A stretch of DNA of 64,000 nt from Drosophila persimilis (lineage: Eukaryota > Arthropoda > Insecta > Diptera > Drosophilidae), in the NCBI RefSeq assembly GCF_003286085.1, contig NW_020825706.1:1054001-1118000 (forward strand), read 5' to 3'. A program made the translations under genes and the position numbers. Below the pieces are notes generated by a model. The model saw only the letters and a list, made by a program, of their open reading frames with translations, had not been told where the DNA came from and made no database searches. How positions within the stretch are numbered: the stretch's first letter is position 1; every line of letters begins with the position of its first letter. Positions 24,511-38,000 of the stretch are shown one piece after another.

Positions 24511-25717
24511 CTGGTGTCCCAGGGGGCGGGGTGGGCGGTGTCCCTGGTTACTTATGCTTCAATGGACACCGCGCTGAAACTCCGCACCGCCGACCCGTTA
24601 TATGTGCCGCAATTGCGGTAAAATATGTTTGCACAAAAGGAAAGGAAATCGCCAAAGCCACGTGTGCAGGAAATAGAGAATTTGTCTGCTTGGCGCTTGC
24701 CTAGAAACAAAAGACCCGGAACGGGTCCTGTCCCCGGCCGCCCCGATGCCCAAAGGATGTTCCAGAACACCAATTCGAGAAGCGGTTCATAGGTTAAGCC
24801 TTTTGTTGAAGGCAAAAAACTGCAAAATATGGAAAAAAACTGAGAGCATATTTTTAGTTTATTTTTTAATTTTAGGGAATTTCTGGTAATTTTTTGGAAT
24901 ATATTTTTTTTTTATTATATTCTGTGAAGACTGTTCTTTAGGTGAAAAAATTGTGCTTCATGGAATTTTAATCAAAAAAATAGTTAATTTGTTAATAAAA
25001 AAAGAGCTATATTGTAATTTTTTACATTAACATTTTTTGCAAAATTTATTGGCTATTAAACAGAGATTCATAAAAAAAATATATAAAATACATGCAAAAA
25101 GATAATAATAATGTATACAAAAATTATTTAAAAAAAAAAATGGTTTAAAAAACTTAATAAATAATAATAATTTATTGAGTAACCTTTCATCGAAAAAATA
25201 AATTAAAATAAATTAATTAAAATAAATAATGAATAAATACGCAATTAAACAAAAATATTATAAAGTAAATTTTCATATAATAAATATAAAATAAAAGAAT
25301 AAATAAATAATACAATAAGAAATACATATCCTTCTCATACTTACTTAAAATCTGAATTAAAATAAATTTTAAAAAAGAATAAAAAAAATATAATGTAAAT
25401 ATAAATATAATTAATAAATACAAAATAAAAGAATATATAAATAATAAAATAAAAAATACATAGCCCTGTCAGGCTTCTTTAAAATCTTATATACTAGTGC
25501 TTTTTCCCCCCACCCAAAAAATTAAAGAGTTTCCCAAAGAAATTCTTTCCAGGAACGCTCTCTGCAAAATGTGATGTCGTTTGGGGTATTATTGCAATAT
25601 TGCTGCCAGTGCGCCAAAAACTATGCTATACTTTTGTTAGATGCCAAACTATGGCGGCACTTCCGTTCGCCACACTGCCACTCGGTGTCGTCTCCTGTAT
25701 CCTGCTCCTTCCTCTTA

Positions 25718-25718
<1 letters not shown>

Positions 25719-25753
<35 letters not shown>
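25719..25753. repeat. (GTC)n microsatellite
   Basis: An uninterrupted run of about eleven GTC triplets. Frames through it read poly-Arg, poly-Val or poly-Ser and are not taken as genes. Confidence 0.9.
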
Positions 25754-28700
25754 TGGCTCTATGCTTTTGCTCCTGCTCCTGGACTGGACTTTTGGGAATA
25801 TTATTGAAAAGTTTTACCGCAAGCTGTGCTGAGGCCGAGAGAGGCAGAGAGCCAACGAGCCGTCCCAGAACACCAAAAACAACGAACGTATTGTTTCCAC
25901 TCTCCGCACACACAAAAAAACTGCTGGGGAATAATAAAAAAAGGTGGAGGAGGAGCAGGAGGAGCAGGAGGAGGATAAGGCAGAGAAGGAAGAAGAAAGC
26001 GAGCGAACGAGGATTAAAAATTTTTGCCAGAGTCCAAAAAGTTTCAGTTTTGTTGCAACTTTTTTGGCCGCCACCGACACCACAGCAACGGCAGTGGCAG
26101 TGGCAGTGGCAGTGGCACCAGGCAGCCACACCTACTATTTCTAGTACTTCTTTTACTCCTTTATTCCTACTCCTACTCCTTTTTCTACTGCTACCCACTC
26201 CCCTATCTATGGCTCTTCTACATATGGCCATAGCCCCCCCACACTGCTCTCCCTCCCTCTCCCTCTCGCTCTCTCACTCTGCGGGCAGTGCATAAATTTT
26301 CACAGCAATTTTCGGGGCATTCGCCAGTGCTTAATCAGACAACAAGTCACTAAAGAGGCGCATAAGGAGGCAGCAGGCGAAAAATTGGGACATATTTAGT
26401 GCGAAATCTAGGAAATACCTTAGGGAAATATTTTAGGGAAAATATTTCGATTGGAGGGAAATACATAGATAATACAATACAATAAATTCATTAGATACAA
26501 AAATAGACAAATTTAGATTAAGATTTTAAAATATTTAATGATATAAAAGTATTACAATAAATAAATAATAAAAAATATATAAATACATGCATATATATAA
26601 AAAAAAAATAATAAAAATATTTAATATATAAATATATCTATATAAAATAAATAAATAATAAAAACAAATATATATAAAATAAATAAATATATAGTGGCTA
26701 TATATTTTGTTGGAAAACATATCGATTTGGCACAAAGGATTGTTAGACATTTTCATGCATTATCCCATAAATTATTTATTTAATTTTATTATTATATATG
26801 TAATTAATTTGAAGTTAATGGCAATTGCGAAATACCTCAAAATTCGTGTTTCAAATCGTATTATTCAGTCAGAAAAACAATCAATGGCTCAAAAATGTTG
26901 AAAACTTTGAAAGAATCCAGTGGAATAAATAAATAAAATAATAATAAATAATCAAAAGCCATGATTAATACCAAACTCTGTTCAAAAAAACAGTCCAATC
27001 GGTCTTTTTGCCCCTAATAATGGTAGTTCCTCTCACATTTCTAGTAATTTGTGGGACCAAAAATAGTCCTGTATCTATATTAGGGGGTAAAAAATACACT
27101 TAATGCCCAAGACATGTCCTAAAACTAATAATTCGAATATTATACAGTATAATAGAATTTTAGGAAATAAATAAAAAAAACAAGAAAATATCTAGAAAGA
27201 GTTTGAAAGTTGTATTGAAGTTTATATTGGGTTCTATCTATTCTATTGGAATAAAAATATATAAATCCTATTTTAAAGTAAATTTTGGTGTTGATTTTAA
27301 TCGACTTCCAAAAGACTTTTGGCCAAGTTTACGGCAAACGATTTCGATTTCCCCTCATAGATTATATAGTGTTTTCCAATCAGGTTCGGCAATCCCTGAC
27401 GCTTATGTCCTGCAAGTAATAGCCAGGTGCTTGGATGCTTACACTTTTTTTTCCTACACGTAATTCGTATTTTCTGTGCCGCTGGCGCTGGCAATAAGTT
27501 CTCCATTATTTATGGGAAAAGTTCTATTGAGGAGCTGCTCTAAAGCAATAATTTAAGCGAAAAGCGAATCCGATACCAAACTAGAGCTCAAGGCCGGGCC
27601 ATGCCATGGCGTGGGTGAAACGCAAATATATTTAAGCTAATTGCATTTTTTTTCAGCTCTCTCTTTGAGAGATACACAAGATGACCAATCGAATATTCCG
27701 ATGGCAAATGACAGCGCACTAAATGTGTGTTTTTGGAGATGAAATTTGCACAACCTTGACATTTTCCACCCCTCCCCTCGAGTACAGCCCCCGGAGCAGA
27801 ACAAGCAACAAATCCATCAATTATACAGAATCATAATCAACGTTCGACAACTAGAACTGGAACACTCCTCGGCAAGGCAAGTGTAGGAAAAGTTTTGTGC
27901 GGTCCTGGGCCCCAAGTAGTTGCCAATCAATTTTTGGGCCTCTACTGCACAGAGACGGCCATCAACCATTGACCATCGGCAGCAGCTTTTGGTTGGGAGG
28001 AGGGAGCCATGTGGGGTGGGGGTGGCCATCGTCAATGGCATTGTGGCAAACAGGCACGTCGATTTCAATTGAATGTGGTGTGTGCGGCGGCCAACTACCG
28101 TTTGGTGCCATGTCCGTTTGTCCATTGTCCGTGTCCCATTGTTCAGGGGGAGGGGGGAGACAGGTCCTGCACTTGCACCTCATCCTCAGCTTCAGCACAG
28201 TATACTGAGCACAGTATATCGTCGTCCATTATGACACGCTGCCAGCGCTGGCAAACACAATCACAGGATGCAGAGGGAAGGGGCAGAGACGGTACGTCCT
28301 TTGCCTCTGCTTCACTTGCAGCAGTTGACACTTTTGTAGCCCCTGCACTGGTGCACACACACACACACACACACCACACACACAAAGTGAACGACGCGTT
28401 GTCCTTCTGTTTGTCACTTGCCCAGTTTGCTGCTAGTCCGTCAGTTGGCCGTTGGCCTATGTGCCCATCGATGGATCCACCAGGTCGGTCTCGGCCTCCG
28501 ATTCAGTTGCAACATCAATTCCGTTGACATGTCTCTGTCCCTCTCTCTCTCTCTCACTCTCACTCTCTCTCTTTGTGGCAACAAATACTCATGGCAGTAG
28601 GATCTGAGGTTATTCCAATTAATGGCTTAGATTAAGGTTGTAATGGCACTGGAACGTGTTACAACTAAATTTATTTCAATACAATTATTGGGTGTCTGCC

Positions 28701-30230
28701 TTACACTTTCCCTGGAATTTATTTAGGGTTAAGTTTTACTAAATAATGGCCTCGATTTGTGGCTTAAAAATCAATTAAAATAAGGGAAGAAATGGTTATT
28801 AAATAGGTGGATATTTCTGTCTCTGATATTTGTTTTTATTATATGATTATATCCATATCGAAAATTATTTCGGATTTATTAAAAGGAAAATATTGTTTTA
28901 ATTTATTTTACCTTCCAGAAAATGTAATCTAAAATATTTGTTCGATTTTATGCTTCCTCCCAGAAAGGAAGGGCACAAATATATATTCTTTATATTTCGT
29001 ATTTCTATAAAAAAAATACAAATTAATTCTTATAATGCACAACTTTATGAGAAAACCAGGGAAAAGGTAAATATTTATTAACCAAAATTGTTTGTAATCG
29101 AATTTAATTTACTTTCGCTGTGACAGATCTCTCAGGATAACCCAGTAAAAGTTTTTCAAAGAATCGTAAATATCTTCAGTTACTAATAAAAAAATTAAAT
29201 AAATTATTTTCAAAGATTTCTGAGTAAAAGTTATTAATATGCCGTTCTGTTATTCTTAAAAATGTATGCCTTTACAAAAAAATAAAATTAAAATACAAGC
29301 ACAAAAACTCCACAGCAAAGTAAAGTCCCGTTTGGTTGTTTGTTGAAATTATTCAATGTGGTCCGCACCCGCAACGCGCTCTATTTTCTGGTCCTATTTC
29401 GTTCTCTCTCTCTCAACAAATAGCGGAATAGCGGAGCACTTTACTCTCGCTCTCACCAAATACGCTATGGAGTTTTTGTGCTTGCATTTTAATTTTGCAA
29501 GAGGCGCCTGAGAGAGCAGAGCGGGCGTCAATCTCGGCATCGTGGGAAAAGCTTGCTGTTGTTGTTGCTGAGAGCGTGAGTCAAAGCTAAGCCGCAGTAA
29601 AGCTTATTGTTGTTGCTGAGAGCAAAAGAGATTAGGAATGGCATGACGTATGTATGCAATGCGTTTGCTTTTCAATGCAATGAAGACACGATCGTTCGCG
29701 TCCATCGGGATACAGAAAACCACAACAATTCAGGCGCACGGACACCCAGCCGCTCCCAATTATGGTTGTTGTAATAAATAATAAAAGAGAGCAGCGGATG
29801 GAAAGTAATTGGGCGAATGCAATGAAGATCAAGACATAAAACAAGTTATGACTGAATGTAGGGGATGAAGGAAGAGGTTTCTGATCCATATTTATTCTTT
29901 ATATCTTATTTTATTATTTTTATTTTATTTATTTATATTTTAAATATTTAAATTTACAATTTACTTTTATTTATTATTTATATGTGTATATATATTTTTT
30001 AAATATATATTCGTTATATTTCGCACTTCTCTAAAAAGAACACAAAAATGAACTCCTAATTTTTGTTCCATTAAAATTGCATTGATATTCAAATCTAGTT
30101 TGCATTTCCACAACACTTTTACTTCCCCAAAAAAAAAACATTCAACACAGTTACACATTTCTTTCCAAAAACAAAGTACACCTAGGATTTAGCAGCTGTT
30201 TTCCACGAATGATTGAAACTCCCTGAACAT

Positions 30231-30236
30231 TCAGTT
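30231..30236 (+). promoter_or_regulatory. Possible initiator of the aconitase gene
   Basis: TCAGTT 84 nt upstream of the ATG, without a TATA box near -30. Motif only. Confidence 0.3.
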
Positions 30237-30314
30237 ACTCCAATCACACAAACAGCACAACAATACAGGTCAACAAACAGTTCACACAATTTCCGAATAA
30301 AATTGTGTAAAGTT

Positions 30315-32736
30315 ATGAAAAAACCACAGCTGTGCCGCCTACTGTGGGCGCGGCGTATCCATGTGAGCCCAAATCCCGTCTGGCAAAAGGTGCCAATGTC
30401 CAAGTTCGAGAAGGACGACTTTTTGCCGTACGCGAAGCTGGCGGGTGCCTTGAACTGCATCAAGTCGCGTCTCAAGCGACCGCTGACCCTCTCCGAGAAG
30501 GTGCTGTACTCGCACTTGGACGAGCCGGAAACGCAGGACATCAAGCGGGGTGAGTCGTATCTGCGGCTGCGTCCCGATCGTGTGGCCATGCAGGATGCCA
30601 CCGCACAGATGGCCCTGCTGCAGTTTATTTCGTCGGGCCTCAAAAAGGTGGCCGTTCCGTCGACGGTGCACTGCGATCATTTGATCGAGGCCCAGGTCTG
30701 CGGCATCGAGGATCTGGCCCGCGCCAAGGACATGCACAAGGAGGTGTACGATTTTCTGGCCAGCGCCTGCGCCAAGTATGGCCTGGGCTTCTGGAAGCCC
30801 GGCAGCGGCATCATCCATCAGATCATCCTGGAGAACTATGCCTTCCCGGGGCTCCTGATGATCGGCACCGACTCGCATACCCCCAACGGTGGGGGCCTGG
30901 GCGGCCTGTGCATTGGCGTGGGCGGTGCCGATGCCGTCGATGTAATGGCCAACATTCCGTGGGAGCTCAAGTGCCCCAAGGTCATTGGCTGCAATCTCAC
31001 GGGCAAAATTAGTGGCTGGACATCGCCCAAGGATGTCATCCTGAAGATGGCCGAAATCTTGACCGTCAAAGGGGGCACTGGGGCCATCATCGAGTACCAC
31101 GGCAGTGGCGTGGAGTCCATCTCGTGCACAGGAATGGCCACCATTTGCAACATGGGGGCGGAGATTGGGGCCACCACATCGCTCTTTCCGTTCAATCAGC
31201 GTATGGCCAAATATCTGTGTGCCACCGGCAGGGGCGAGATGGCTGCGCTGGCGGAAAAGTACCAGAAGGAGCTCCTAACGGCAGACAAGGATTGCAAGTA
31301 CGATCAGCTGATCGAAATCAATTTGGATACTCTGGAGCCCCTGGTGAATGGACCCTTTACCCCGGATCTGGCTCATCCCATCAGCAAATTGGGAGAGAAC
31401 TCCAAGAAGAACGGATATCCCATGGATATAAAGGTAGGCAGACGATGTTTTTAGGTGACATTTAATAGCGATAGTTTTGTAGGTTGGTCTAATCGGCTCC
31501 TGCACCAATTCCTCGTACGAGGACATGGGCCGCTGTGCCAACATCGCCAAGGATGCCCTCAGTCACGGCCTCAAATCGAATATACCCTTTAATGTGACGC
31601 CAGGATCGGAGCAGATCCGCGCCACCATCGAACGGGATGGCATGTTCGAGGTTTTCGAAAAATTTGGCGGCACTGTGCTGGCCAACGCCTGTGGCCCGTG
31701 CATCGGCCAGTGGGACCGCAAGGACGTGAAGAAGGGCGAGAAGAACACCATCATGACGTCGTACAATCGCAACTTTACGGGCCGCAACGATGCAAATCCT
31801 GCCACCCATTGCTTTGTGACCAGCCCCGAAATGGTCACGGCTCTGTCCATTTGCGGACGCCTCGACTTCAATCCCCTCAAAGACGAACTGCAGGGTACGG
31901 ACGGCAAGAAGTTCAAGCTGAAGGCACCCCATGGCGAGGAGCTGCCGGCCAAGGGCTTCGATCCGGGACAGGACACGTACACGGCTCCACCGGCCAGCGG
32001 TGATGATGTCAAGGTGGTCGTCGATCCCAAGTCCGAGCGCTTGCAGGTCCTGGCCCCCTTTGAGAAGTGGGACGGCAAGGACTATGTGGATTTCACGGTA
32101 CTCATCAAAATCAAGGGCAAATGCACCACCGATCACATCTCGGCGGCGGGGCCGTGGCTCAAGTATCGCGGCCATTTGGACAACATCTCCAACAATCTGT
32201 TCATCGGCGCCACCAACGCGGAGAACAACGAGATGAACAAACTGAAGAATCAGAAGTCGGGCGAGTATGCCGCCGTTCCGGCGGTGGCACGCGACTACAA
32301 GGCCAACAAGATCAAGTGGGTGGCCGTGGGCGAGGAGAACTACGGCGAGGGCTCGTCGCGGGAGCATGCCGCCCTGGAGCCGCGCCACTTGGGCGGTGTG
32401 GCCATCATTGTCAAGTCGTTTGCCCGCATCCACGAGACGAATCTTAAGAAGCAGGGCATGCTGGCCCTGACCTTTGCCAATGCCGGCGACTACGACAAGG
32501 TGAAGCCCGACAGCAAGATCTCGCTGCTGAATCTCAAGGATCTGGCCGCCGGCAAGCCCGTCGACTGTGAGATCAAGAACGGCGGCAGCTCCGACAAGAT
32601 ACAGTTGAATCATTCGTTTAACGATCTCCAGATCAAGTGGTTCCAAGCTGGCAGTGCCTTGAATCTGATGAAGGAACTGGCCTCCGGTGGGGGCAAGGGT
32701 GACGGCAAGGGCAAGGGTGAAGAAAAGCCCAAGTAG
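30315..32736 (+). CDS. mAcon2: Mitochondrial aconitase paralogue
   Basis: Aconitate hydratase: converts citrate to isocitrate in the mitochondrial matrix using a [4Fe-4S] cluster. Exon 1 is 30315-31433, a 49-nt intron 31434-31482 (GTAGGC...TTGTAG) interrupts between AAG and GTT, and exon 2 is 31483-32736; 790 aa, normal for the family. The ATG at 30315 opens a basic presequence ([18 protein letters not shown]); the frame extends upstream only to a TTG. Cluster ligands: Cys380 in [11 protein letters not shown], and Cys443 and Cys446 in [10 protein letters not shown], with the same spacing (63 and 3) as in mammalian mitochondrial aconitase. [12 protein letters not shown] and the swivel-domain [18 protein letters not shown] are intact, so it should be active. 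Odd: a Gly/Lys-rich tail ([16 protein letters not shown]) at the C-terminus. The symbol follows from the 86D-like UGT neighbourhood, where the second fly aconitase gene (CG4706) is believed to lie; the class is sure, the symbol is less so. Confidence 0.95.
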
Positions 32737-32894
32737 AAACCCAACACCGACTTCTATGGGCCATGGCTTCAAGCTTTTAATTTATCGTTTTTCCCATTCA
32801 ATTTTTACGTATACACATATGGCATTAGGCCTGATTGGTTTCTCTTTTATGGAACCCCGTTTTAAATATGATAATACAAAATTATATTTGAGAA

Positions 32895-32900
32895 ATTAAA
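32895..32900 (+). terminator. Candidate poly(A) signal of aconitase gene
   Basis: ATTAAA variant 159 nt after the stop, followed by A/T-rich sequence. No AATAAA was found closer. Confidence 0.4.
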
Positions 32901-33739
32901 AAATATATACAATATATTAACAAAAAAACATCGATGAATTTATTATTGCAGAAGGGATTACCTCGATAAAAAGCAACAAAAATAAAATAAGAAAATTTTG
33001 CATATAAGAGAGAGAGAGAGAGACGAAAATATAAAAGCATGTTTAAAATCTTAAGAAAAGCCAAACAATTAATTTAACTCACCTTTTCATTAATATTTCC
33101 CCAAAGATTATTGATCTTTTCTATCTCTCTGCAATTATTCCTCTTCAATTTCTTGCAGTCGTTTAACGCTTTTCTTTCTCGGCATTTGCTCCGTTTACCC
33201 ACGACGTTTCCGGAATAACGACGAAAGAAATACCCGACAAATGGAAAGATTTCTCTAGCACACGCAAAACAAAAAATATTCCACTGCTTTCACACAATTT
33301 TCATATTTATACTCCATTTTTTCCTTTTTTTACTCCGATCTGCTCCTTTTCTGCGCATCGCTGCCACACTCTTTAACAAGCAAATAAAACCACATTAATT
33401 AAAGGTTAGGCAATAGAAGCATCACTCTCACGCTGCTTGCATAATTTGCTCAAATGCAGGGCACACTTCAAGATAGAGAGAGAGAGCGCAACCTCGCCAA
33501 GATTTGCAAAGCGCCACCTCTCCTGCTTCGACAGTTTGAGCTAGAGAGCTGACGATTTGCGCTCGCTCTTTCTTTTATGCTTCTTTTTCGCTGCTGAAGT
33601 CGGAACACACATTGCAGAGCATCACGTGACCAAACGAAAACAAAGAAAAAAAATTAGACACCTCAGGGTTTGCTGGAACTGAGCGGTGATTTTTTTGATT
33701 TTAAAACATGAAAAAAAATAATTACTGCATCAAATAATA

Positions 33740-34290
33740 TGTTTTTTATGTATCACTTCACTTTTTGCACTTCTCTGCTTATATCGCCTCGCCACGCCAT
33801 TTGCCGCCTTTTTGATCGCCGATCGCCTCGCCACGCCTTGCCCTTTGCCGCCTTTTTGCCCTTGCCTTTTGTATGCCATTTTTGTTTGTGGACCGCCTTC
33901 GCACATTTTTTTAGCCATTTTCAATGTTTAATCAGTTCACCACAACACTTCACTTCACTTCACTTTTTGCACATATTGCCGCCTCTTTCCATCGCCTCGC
34001 CCCGCCAGGCCTTTTGCGCCTTTTTCGCTCGCCTTTTGCCGAATTTTTCGCCTCGCCTTTTGTATGCCATTTTGCCTGGTGGATCGCCTCGCACTTTTTC
34101 TTACAATAAAACACTTTTCTTGTAATTTTCAATGTTTAATCAGTTTTTGCACATCTCTTGCATATATTGCCGCCCTTTTCCCACGCCGATCGCCTCGCCT
34201 TTTGCCTTTCGCCATGCTGATTTTCTTACACTGAAACACTAATTTTGGCCATTTTCAATGTTTAAACACTGCACCTCAACCCTACACTTC
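33740..34290. repeat. Tandem repeat with CGCCTCGCC/TTTGCCGCC core, three copies
   Basis: TTTTCAATGTTTAA marks successive units at 33918, 34126 and 34252 (spacing 208 and 126, the last unit being shortened). Between them lie variants of CACTTCACTTTTTGCACAT, ATCGCCTCGCC and CCTTTTGTATGCCATTTT. Frames through it are low complexity. Confidence 0.75.
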
Positions 34291-34489
34291 ACTGCACAAA
34301 GACGCGACACTTCTTTCCATTTGATTTACCGAATTAACCCGTTTTTCACGGACCGAAACGCGGAGCTGACCTCTGAAGTGGTCGGGGGCGGGGAAAAAAC
34401 TACGACGGCGATGCAGATGCGTGGCCGGCTTAGCAGACGTTCGTTCCATGGTTTCGTTTCTCATTCCCACGCTCTCTCACCTGCATCTG

Positions 34490-35080
34490 TTCCTAATTTT
34501 TCTCTTATTGGAATTGCTCGCTCTGCTCTTCCTCTCTACCTCTACTAATGCAAAGGCAGATCGAAAGTTTGTGTGGCTGTGGTCACCTCTTCATGTGAGA
34601 GAGTGAGGGGGAGTTAATGGGTGACTGAGTGTGTCGCTTATTAAATGCTCTCTTGCTGCTGCTCGCTGCTCTCGTGTTCTTATGGCTCTGCTACTGCGAA
34701 ATGAAAGCGACAGTTTCGGTTCCTCGTCTCCCTCTCCCGTTCATACTGCACGAGACGAGATCGAATCTTCTTCTTCATCTCTTGCTTAAAATGAAATCGA
34801 AAGTGTGTGTGGCTGTGCGAGTGTTCTATTGAGGGGGAGGGAGTGAGTTACAGAGGCCTAGTGACCCGCTCATTCCATGTTCTCTTGCTGCTTCTCTCTG
34901 CAAATTGCTCTCATATTTGACATTCGATTCTGCTCTCGTGCTGCTATTGCGCTGCTGCTGCGAAATGAAAGCGACAGTTTCGTTCTCCCTTTTCTACTGC
35001 AAATGAGGTGATCTAATCTTTCTGCTTCTCTCACATAAAATGAAACCGAAAGTGTGTGGCTGTTGGTGGGAGCGAGACGG
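34490..35080. repeat. Tandem repeat of about 250-265 bp, two to three copies
   Basis: CTGCGAAATGAAAGCGACAG occurs at 34694 and 34958; AAAATGAAATCGAAAGTGTG-like text occurs near 34788 and 35037, with a more degenerate copy near 34555. Each unit also carries TGTTCTCTTGCTGCT-like and GTGTGTGGCTG phrases. Confidence 0.75.
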
Positions 35081-38000
35081 AGAGTGTTAAACTGCAGTGT
35101 GGCTGCAGAATGAAATATAGAATCTAACTGAGAATGGAAATTAATTGAAAAATGGCAAAACCAAACCGCACATTCACCAAAAATGTAAATTCATGTTGTT
35201 TTCTTCCTTTATCATCTTTTGAAGGCTTCCCCAATCCAATATGATAAATTACTTGCCTTTGGTGACCTCCAGCGAACTCAAATTTAAGTCATTTTGATAT
35301 ATGTGAAAGTTAAACCAATTATCCCTCAAATATATCATGGCTTTGCCCGCATAGAAGCCAAAACTACAGAAATACTATACGTGTATAAACCAAATACATT
35401 TAATGGGGGAAAAACTTTAATGCCAAAAATGGGACAGAACGAAAATGCCGAAAAACTAAAACCGAAATAATTCAAAACTAATTAAAATCCATTTAAAATT
35501 GCACACACAGCCTGCAATGCAGAAAAATAATAATAAATTTTCCGACTTAAGCCAACTTTTTCCTGGCAAATGGCAGAGGGGACCAGAGAGAGATAGAGGG
35601 TGAGAGAGAGAGAGAGACAATAAGCGACGCTTATCAACGGTGCCAACCGAAAACTGTCACATGCATTGTCATTGTCACAGGAGCAGGGAGCAGAGGGAGC
35701 GGAGAGCAGGAAGGGGGATTTCTGAAGAGGGACACCAGAGGCAGAGGCTTGTGCCATATTTGCATCTCTCTCTGCCCCTCTCTCTTGCTCTTTCCCTTTG
35801 CTCGCTCTCTTCTTCTGCATATGTGGGCGTATGTGAGTTGGCATAGAAAATTATTTGCTACTTTTAATTAGTGCCAAAAAGTCATTCACAAAATCCAGAG
35901 TGCGAAAGAGAGAGATTCGGTGAGGGCAGGGGAGAAAGAGGAAGAGGTGGAGCCACCAGTGCCACAAGTTCAACGAGCAAATACAAAAATGTGTCCATAT
36001 GTCTCTCTCTCCCTCTCTCTCTATATATGTATCTCTCTCTTTCGGCTTGTGCCACTGCTTTTTGTGGCCATATTTGCACAGGCCTCTGAACCGAACAGCA
36101 ACTACAGTGCGTTTCAGCACCATAATCAACAAGGAGCTAAGATTATTTAAATCATATAAGAAATTTGTGTAAAGAATGTGGGGAAAACCAAATGGTGCTA
36201 ATATTTAGACCAAGGGATACCCTTTTACCTGAACTTTGAGAAGTTTAGACAGTGTAAATTAAGGAAAGAATGCTATTACAATGAGAGGAATAGAGGAAAA
36301 GATACTTTAGTGCCTATAAGACGTTCTGTCATGAATCACCATTAATTATAGCTCTGTTCTGGCCTTTAATGGGTATTGGATTAGTCTTATATTCGATGAG
36401 GAGGTAGATAACAGCTGTATGAACAGATCTAGCATGTAATAACTCTTTAACTGGAAATCTGTACAAGCTACAGCGTCATACAGAAGCGTCCCTCGGTCGT
36501 TACTCCTTTTCTGCCAGAAATAAGCTCCTAAGAAGCTTTATCTTAATGCCATTTGGTGTTCTAGTAAATCCTACTAAATCTTAGCACTCTTTTTACTGCC
36601 ATGAACCGCACTGTCCCCACAGCTAGCCACAGCCCCAATCAAAAGCGGCATAGCACAAAAAAAATTATAGCAATTTTGTTCTGCCTAAAACAGAAAATGT
36701 TCAATTATTAACTCGTAATGGTAGGATGTTGCCTGTAGGTCGTCTGTGTGCCACATAGAGAGTGGGGCACAAGGGGGGAGGGTTGGCTGGGCAGGGGCTC
36801 GGAAGCCATTGTAGGTCCAGAAGTCAGGCTAAGCTTTCGTTGTTGGAAATTATAGACTATGATTTTTGTCAAATTGCATTCAATTTTGTCAGGGACCAGA
36901 GAGTCCCTCCTTTGTATCTCTGTACCACAAGCATTTGTATCTGTATCTGTATCTGCTCTGCTCTGCCCCCCCCCTTCTCTCTCTCCCCATGTGTCACACA
37001 TGCATTTCAATTTGAATTTACAATATTTCTATGGCTTCAGAGAAGGACTGAGGACTGGAGTCCCAGGCACTTCATATATGTCTTTCGGGTCCCATCTCCT
37101 CTCCACTCCTCGCCACTCCACAGTTTGTCATTTGCATACTTTGCACTTAAGTGAATTTAATCTTTTCTCCATGCTCTTCTCGCTTCTCTCTTCGATATTT
37201 GTCAGGCTTTTCCTCCTGTCTGTGTGCGTCTGTGTGTAGCCCTTAGCGAGCAGAAAAATGTGTGTTTATCTTTTGTATGGATTTTTAATGTCATCTATTG
37301 TGTACCCTGGCAGGCCCTGTTCTCACAGCTTTTCCGTTTCTTAGTTTATTTTATTAAAATTTTAATTGCTTTTTGTGAGGGTCTCGAAATGTTTTGTCAA
37401 TGCGTAGACATCACATCATTTTCCATTGATGGACAAAATGGTAATGGAAATTGCTACAGAAAATGCCTAAAATGTTGCTGGATTTGGGTTGGGGTTTTTC
37501 CATCAAGAAAAATAGAAAATCCAGCAGCAATGCCAGAATTTTCCCCCCTTTAAACTTTTTTTCTGGCCAACCAATAAGAAAATTACACGCTTGAATCGAA
37601 ACGATAAACGTAAATCACACACCACAAATGACAACAGCCAATAACCTTACACAAACAAACCAAAAAAAAAAAAATAGAGAAAGAGAAAATGAAACGTAGG
37701 AAAAATCGAGGGAAACACATACTCCTCTTAAATTGCATTTTGGCCGCTGGCTGAGGTAAACAGCGTGGAAGAAGAAGGAAAAACCACACAGAAAAATCAA
37801 CCAAAAACTTGATAATAAACGAAAAATTATTTTCACACATCTGTGTGGGTGTGTGTGTGTGTGTAGGGGGCGTGTCGAATCAAAGAAACAAATAAAATGG
37901 TGGATGGAAAACCCACAGCTAAGGGGGGATGGGGGAAAATCCAGTATTAAGTTTAAGCACTTTTATTTATTATTAAAAAAGTTTGCAGTTCGGGGAGTGT

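Larger units (their letters stand above)
18261..30180. other. About 12-kb stretch without a recognisable gene
   Basis: No exon was recognised on either strand. Contents: a GA-rich, CA-bearing segment (18.6-19.05 kb), a three-copy array (19384-19880), GGCAGC/GGCAGT tract (20148-20185), (GT)n and (CT)n/(CA)n (21007-21028, 21298-21334), CAGCTC repeats (21565-21595), AT-rich blocks (21.96-22.64, 24.83-25.48, 26.45-26.95, 28.65-29.30 kb), a GCT tract (23664-23693), G-rich GGGNACTGCA repeats (24370-24510), (GTC)n (25719-25753), GGA and GGCAGT tracts (25945-26117), (CA)n (28354-28385) and (CT)n (28538-28572). Near 29530-29635 a GCTTGCTGTTGTTGTTGCTGA-like phrase is duplicated. Long frames over the CT- or GTC-rich tracts are low-complexity translations. 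Confidence 0.6.

Noticed and set aside
25600..26295. 231-codon frame rich in Arg, Gln-Trp and Leu
   Set aside because: Created by GTC, GGA, GGCAGT and CT microsatellites; overlapping frames on both strands are equally open.
31489..32772. 427-codon open frame on the minus strand opposite aconitase exon 2
   Set aside because: Antisense shadow of GC-ending codons in a strongly coding gene; begins and ends without splice or promoter support, and the product has no recognisable domain.
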